From NCBI GenBank assembly GCA_035551475.1, contig DASZMX010000012.1, forward strand, positions 1 to 34,949: DNA of 34,949 bases. The letters are read 5' to 3'. This stretch comes from DASZMX01 sp035551475. GTDB taxonomy: Bacteria > Verrucomicrobiota > Verrucomicrobiia > Limisphaerales > Palsa-1400. Position numbers and translations under genes: made by a program. A model generated the notes under the pieces. It ran no database searches. It saw nothing but the letters and a program-made list of their open reading frames with translations, and was not told the origin of the DNA. This document shows, in pieces, positions 31,407 to 34,949 of this stretch; within the stretch, counting starts at the first letter, position 1; each line of letters opens with the position of its first letter.

Positions 31407-33489
31407 GAAATGGCTGGTGATTTTGGTAGAGCCGGGTCTGCGCCGCCAGGCTGGCTGCCAGCGCCGCGTTGGAAGTCAGGCGCGCGTGCATTTCCGCCGT
31501 GGAGGCCGCGTGCGCGGCGTCGTCAAACCTTCCATCCTCGGCGCAGCTCGCCGCCAGCGTTCCCAGGTAAAGCGGGTCACTTCCCCCCGTCAGTTTTACG
31601 GCATGGCTGGACAGCCCCACCGCCAGCGGGCCGTCGCGCCACGCAGGATTTGTGCTGGTCGCCAGGATCCAGGCCAGATTGTTGCAGGCGTCGGGCATGT
31701 CGGGTTGCAGTTTCAAGGCGATTTCGTACTCGTTGATGGCATCGGGAAAATTTCGCGCCGCCACCAGGCCGTTGGCCAGCTTGGCGTGATAATAACCATT
31801 GCGCGGCTGTTGGGCGACCACGGCGCGCAAATGGCTCAGGGCGCGCGCGTATTCTTTTTCGCCGATGAAAAGATCGGCCAGCCGGAAATGGGTGTCGACG
31901 GAATCGGGGCGATCGACGAGCGATTTTTCAAAACTTTCAATGGCCAGTTTCGGTTCGCCCTTGGCGGTGTAGGCGCGTCCCAAATTAACCCACGCCTCCG
32001 GGTAGAGCGGGCGGAGGAGAACGGCATGGCGCAAGTTGGTGATGGCCTCGTCCCACTGGCCCTTTTCGATTTCGACGTAAGCCAGATTGTTGTAGGCGCG
32101 TGGATAGCTGGGATCAATTTCGATGCAACGCTTCAGATAAAATATGGCGTTGGTGGTGTCCCGCAGTTTGGCGAGATAGGATCCCAAGTTGTAATAGGCG
32201 AGGTAATTGTTGGCCCCGACCGCCGCGGCGTGGCCGAACAAGGATCCGGTGTCATGCCAATAGCCCACCTGGAAAAAAGTCAGAACAAAACAAACGCTGA
32301 CGGCGGCGCTGGCGGCGACGGCGCCAGCCCAGCGCGCCAGCGCGCGGCCCACGCTCGCGTCCGCGGCGCTCCAGACCACCATGATAAAAATGCCCACGCT
32401 CGGCACATAAGTGTAACGGTCGGCAATCGATTGCTCGCCCACCTGCACGATGCCAATCGTGGGCACGAGAATTCCCAGGAACCAGAACCAGCCGATCGCC
32501 AGGTACGGCTGGCGCCGCCATCGTCGCAGCGCGAAAACAGTGACGGCCGCCAAACCGGCGGCGCAGGCTGTCACCAACCAGGGCGACCAATCCTGGACGT
32601 AGGGATAAAAAATCTTCAGCGCCGCCGGCCAGAAGATTTTTCCCAAGTACCGCATGTAGGCCACCGGGACGTTCGCCAGGCGGGCGCTGAGGGAGTATTT
32701 AACCAGCGATTGCACGGCGCCGCCTTCGCTTTGCGCGATAATCGTCGCGATGCTGGCGCCGGCGCTCAACAGCACGAACGGGATTTTCTCCACCAACAAC
32801 TGCCGGGCGGAAACGTGGCGGCGCAATGGCCAAAAATCGAGCAGCAACAAAAAACATGGCAGCGTCACCACCATTTGTTTGGCCAGCAATCCAAGGGCGA
32901 ACGCCGCCAGCGCCAGACTGTAAAGAAGTTTGCGCCGCCGGTCGGGATGCGCGTCGCGTCGCGCGTAAGCCGCGTAGAGCCAGACGGCGATGATCCAGAA
33001 AAACGTGCTGAGCACATCCTTGCGCTCCGCCACCCAGGCCACGGATTCAACGTGCAGCGGATGGAAAGCGAAAAAAGCGGCCACGACGGCGCTGCGCCAA
33101 AACGCTCCGGTCAGATATTCGAGACATAACAACAGCAGGACGGAATTGGCGATGTGCAACGCGACATTTCCCAGGTGGGAGCCAAGCGGCGTTCCATGGA
33201 AAAGGTCGTAGTCAATCATGTGCGAGATCCACGTGAGCGGATGCCAGTTGGCCGCCCATCCCGTTGTGAACGCCCATGAAATGCCCTGCCACGTCAGGCC
33301 GCCGCGAATATTGGGATTGTTGGTGACGTAATCGCTGTCGTCATAATCCACGAAATCACAATTCACCACCGGGGAATAAGCCGCGGCAATGAGGAGCGCC
33401 AGGACCAGGCAGACGAACCAACGCCGAGACCTTAGGTCCGTGGCGTCGTCCCCGGAATGATTTTGAGCTTGGACAAGTGATTGCAACAT
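31387..33489 (-). CDS. TMTC-like membrane protein with TPR repeats, paralogue
   Basis: This 700-residue protein has the same architecture as its downstream neighbour. A short cytoplasmic tail and first helix are followed by the acidic loop FVDYDDSDYVTNNPNI, then WHPLTWISHMIDYDLFHG and FAFHPLHVESVAWVAERKD. Multiple membrane helices follow to about residue 420, including VQVGEQSIADRYTYVPSVG. About six TPR units then run to the C-terminus, for example AYNNLAYVEIEKGQWDEAI and AWVNLGRAYTAKGEPKLAI. The GT-C-type fold with TPR tail is shared with eukaryotic TMTC O-mannosyltransferases. The first gene of the tandem, it overlaps the second by 20 bases. It is divergent from the Gly-rich protein gene across 191 bases. 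Catalytic activity and acceptor are unknown. Confidence 0.85.
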   Translation of the reverse strand: MLQSLVQAQNHSGDDATDLRSRRWFVCLVLALLIAAAYSPVVNCDFVDYDDSDYVTNNPNIRGGLTWQGISWAFTTGWAANWHPLTWISHMIDYDLFHGTPLGSHLGNVALHIANSVLLLLCLEYLTGAFWRSAVVAAFFAFHPLHVESVAWVAERKDVLSTFFWIIAVWLYAAYARRDAHPDRRRKLLYSLALAAFALGLLAKQMVVTLPCFLLLLDFWPLRRHVSARQLLVEKIPFVLLSAGASIATIIAQSEGGAVQSLVKYSLSARLANVPVAYMRYLGKIFWPAALKIFYPYVQDWSPWLVTACAAGLAAVTVFALRRWRRQPYLAIGWFWFLGILVPTIGIVQVGEQSIADRYTYVPSVGIFIMVVWSAADASVGRALARWAGAVAASAAVSVCFVLTFFQVGYWHDTGSLFGHAAAVGANNYLAYYNLGSYLAKLRDTTNAIFYLKRCIEIDPSYPRAYNNLAYVEIEKGQWDEAITNLRHAVLLRPLYPEAWVNLGRAYTAKGEPKLAIESFEKSLVDRPDSVDTHFRLADLFIGEKEYARALSHLRAVVAQQPRNGYYHAKLANGLVAARNFPDAINEYEIALKLQPDMPDACNNLAWILATSTNPAWRDGPLAVGLSSHAVKLTGGSDPLYLGTLAASCAEDGRFDDAAHAASTAEMHARLTSNAALAASLAAQTRLYQNHQPFRDANIQ

Positions 33490-33593
33490 CCGCTGATTGA
33501 GTGGGCAGTCTAGGCAGCGTGGCGGGCGTGCGCAAGGTTGCGGGCGGCGCGCGGCTTCAGCTTTTGACCGCCGTGTGCCCTTAAACGCGCATG

Positions 33594-33613
33594 GTGTGCG
33601 GTGAGAGGCACAC
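33594..33613 (+). repeat. Hairpin in the leader of the Gly-rich protein gene
   Basis: GTGTGC (33594-33599) and GCACAC (33608-33613) can form a six-base stem with an eight-base loop. An earlier GTGTGCC at 33573-33579 could pair with the same right arm extended to GGCACAC (33607-33613), so the two stems exclude each other. The rest of the 191-base gap shows no clear promoter. Confidence 0.4.
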
Positions 33614-33680
33614 TTCCAGAATCGTGCGCAGGAGGTAGAAATCTTGTTTGAGCCACCGTGCTCTTGAACCCGGAGTTTCT

Positions 33681-34949
33681 ATGAAAATGACGCAACGCCA
33701 ATTTGGATTTATCCTCGGATCCTGCGCCTGGCTCGCCCTGGCGGCGGGCGCGAGGGCGGAATTCTTTTTTCAGGACGCCACGATTAATGCGGACGACACA
33801 AACTATGACGGGGGCGATGTGGTGGTGGTCGGTTGCACGCTGACGATCAACGGGCCGCACACGTTTTCAGACATGTTATTGACGGATGGCGGTTGGATCA
33901 CCCATTCACCCGCGACAAATTCTCAGACGGTCGGCGGCGTGCGTGGCGGAACGCTCTTGACCATTCAAAACAGTTTGGTCGTGGATGCGGGCAGCGGTTT
34001 TAGAGCCGATGGATTAAGCGTCACTTCGTCGGGCGGGGGAGGAACCATTTTCACCAATTATCCCTTTGGCGCGTCCGAATATTACGCCAGCGGCGGCGGC
34101 GGCGGCAACGCCGGCCGGGGCGGCGCAAGCCTGGGCGGGGCGCCCGGCGGCAACGCGGGCCTTCTATTTCCCACGGGGCCGAATCGCTTGGGCAGTTCGG
34201 GCGGCGCTGGCGGCGGACCGGGCGGAGCGGGGGGCGGACTAATCCAATTAACGATCGGTGACACCTTAATTTTGGATGGAAGCATCACGGCCAACGGCGC
34301 AGACGGAACCAACAGCGGGGCGGGCGGCGGCTCCGGCGGCACGATTGTGATTTCAGCAGAATCGATGGCGGGAACGGGCTCCATGGCCGCGCGAGGCGGA
34401 GCGGGCGAATTGTTCGCCGGCGGCGGCGGCGGGGGCGGGCAGATCGAGATTACTTGTCAAACGAATACTTGGAGCGGCGCGTTGGCGGCCGGCGGCGGAG
34501 CGGGAGCCACGGCGGGCGGGGCGGGCATCGTATCGGTGAAATCAGCCGCCAGCGTGTATGCGCAAGTGGTGGTGGACAATGGCGGTCTGCGTGGAACGAA
34601 CACCCCGTTGATATTTGCGCAAGCCGTGAGCTTGAGTGTGACGGGCGGGGCAGTGGGCCAATGGTCGCCGGTCAACCTGCCGTTAGGGCAGGCCGGGCCG
34701 CTGGGCTTCAGCGCCCCGTTTCCCGTGGGAAATCTCCTGGTTGGGTCCAACAGCGCCATCACATTCACGCCGGTCAGTTTTGTCGTGGGATTTAATGCTG
34801 CCGGGGATATCACCATTCAAAGCGGCGGGCAGGTGAACGCGGATGGCTTGGGGGTGTCGGTGAAATCCAATGGTGATGGAAATTTATTTGTCACAAACGG
34901 AGTGACGATGGCTGGCGGCGGAGGTTACGGAGGGGTGGGCGGGGGATGG
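33681..34949 (+). CDS. Gly-rich secreted surface protein, 3' end outside the window
   Basis: The frame starts at the ATG at 33681, with GGAG at 33672-33675, and stays open for all 423 remaining codons to the right edge, so the gene is 3'-truncated. A signal peptide (MKMTQRQFGFILGSCAWL, ending AAGARA) is followed by FFFQDATINADDTNYDGGDV. Beta-strand-like repeats come next (LTINGPHTFSDMLL, LLTIQNSLVVDAGSGF), then several Gly-rich blocks such as SGGGGGNAGRGGA, GGAGGGPGGAGGG and FAGGGGGGGGQIEI. Between blocks are strands like LILDGSITANG. Alternating Gly-rich loops and short hydrophobic strands suggest a beta-helix or extended surface protein. No catalytic motif is visible. The gene is divergent from the TMTC-like pair. 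Confidence 0.8.
   Translation, partial: MKMTQRQFGFILGSCAWLALAAGARAEFFFQDATINADDTNYDGGDVVVVGCTLTINGPHTFSDMLLTDGGWITHSPATNSQTVGGVRGGTLLTIQNSLVVDAGSGFRADGLSVTSSGGGGTIFTNYPFGASEYYASGGGGGNAGRGGASLGGAPGGNAGLLFPTGPNRLGSSGGAGGGPGGAGGGLIQLTIGDTLILDGSITANGADGTNSGAGGGSGGTIVISAESMAGTGSMAARGGAGELFAGGGGGGGQIEITCQTNTWSGALAAGGGAGATAGGAGIVSVKSAASVYAQVVVDNGGLRGTNTPLIFAQAVSLSVTGGAVGQWSPVNLPLGQAGPLGFSAPFPVGNLLVGSNSAITFTPVSFVVGFNAAGDITIQSGGQVNADGLGVSVKSNGDGNLFVTNGVTMAGGGGYGGVGGGW

Noticed and set aside
31390..33129. 579-codon plus-strand open frame
   Set aside because: It lies entirely antisense to a clear TMTC-like gene, is rich in Arg, Gln and His as GC-rich shadow frames are, and has no recognisable motif.

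Overview
The window looks like a chromosomal piece of a GC-rich Gram-negative bacterium, most likely a Verrucomicrobiota member of the Pedosphaera/Limisphaera kind. This is inferred from three things: secreted Ig-like and Gly-rich proteins carrying a 'Y-x-V-x-A-S-T-N-L-x-x-W' module, TonB/YfiR/kinase gene sets, and bacterial TMTC-like TPR membrane proteins. No database search was run. Coding density is very high. No stretch over 300 bases lacks a gene, and I see no tRNA, rRNA, IS element, phage gene or CRISPR array.

Layout. (1) 1-10470, plus strand: a giant secreted protein cut off by the left edge, a secreted Ca-binding-type protein, a membrane-anchored MORN/YwqK-like protein, a repeat protein with five tandem STNL-W modules, then mannose-1-phosphate guanylyltransferase and a DUF2905 membrane protein. 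(2) 10476-13678, minus strand: a TonB-dependent receptor followed by an Ig-domain protein. (3) 13845-19585, plus strand and divergent from the receptor: a YfiR-family periplasmic protein, a CHASE8-type sensor kinase, a REC-PAS-kinase-REC hybrid kinase, and a secreted Cys/His protein of possible NlpC/P60 type. (4) 19558-24085, minus strand: HrpA helicase preceded by an overlapping marR gene. (5) 24181-25965, plus strand: a CLC chloride channel/transporter with two CBS domains. Its promoter is a near-consensus -35/-10 pair with a 19-base palindrome in the spacer. (6) 26051-29577: VOC protein (minus), then NUDIX hydrolase, OmpA-domain protein, GreA/GreB-like factor and LOG-family protein (plus). 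(7) 29571-33489, minus strand: two tandem TMTC-like membrane TPR proteins. (8) 33681 to the right edge, plus strand: a Gly-rich secreted protein cut off by the window.

How the parts may work together. Region 2-3 reads as one envelope-to-cytoplasm signalling locus: outer-membrane receptor, periplasmic YfiR, CHASE8 kinase, hybrid kinase. It resembles YfiBNR logic, but with phosphotransfer output instead of a diguanylate cyclase. Regions 1 and 8 encode surface or secreted proteins. GDP-mannose synthesis (region 1) plus the TMTC-like pair (region 7) raises the possibility of glycosylation of such proteins, which is inference only. The marR-hrpA/clc intergenic region is the clearest regulatory site.
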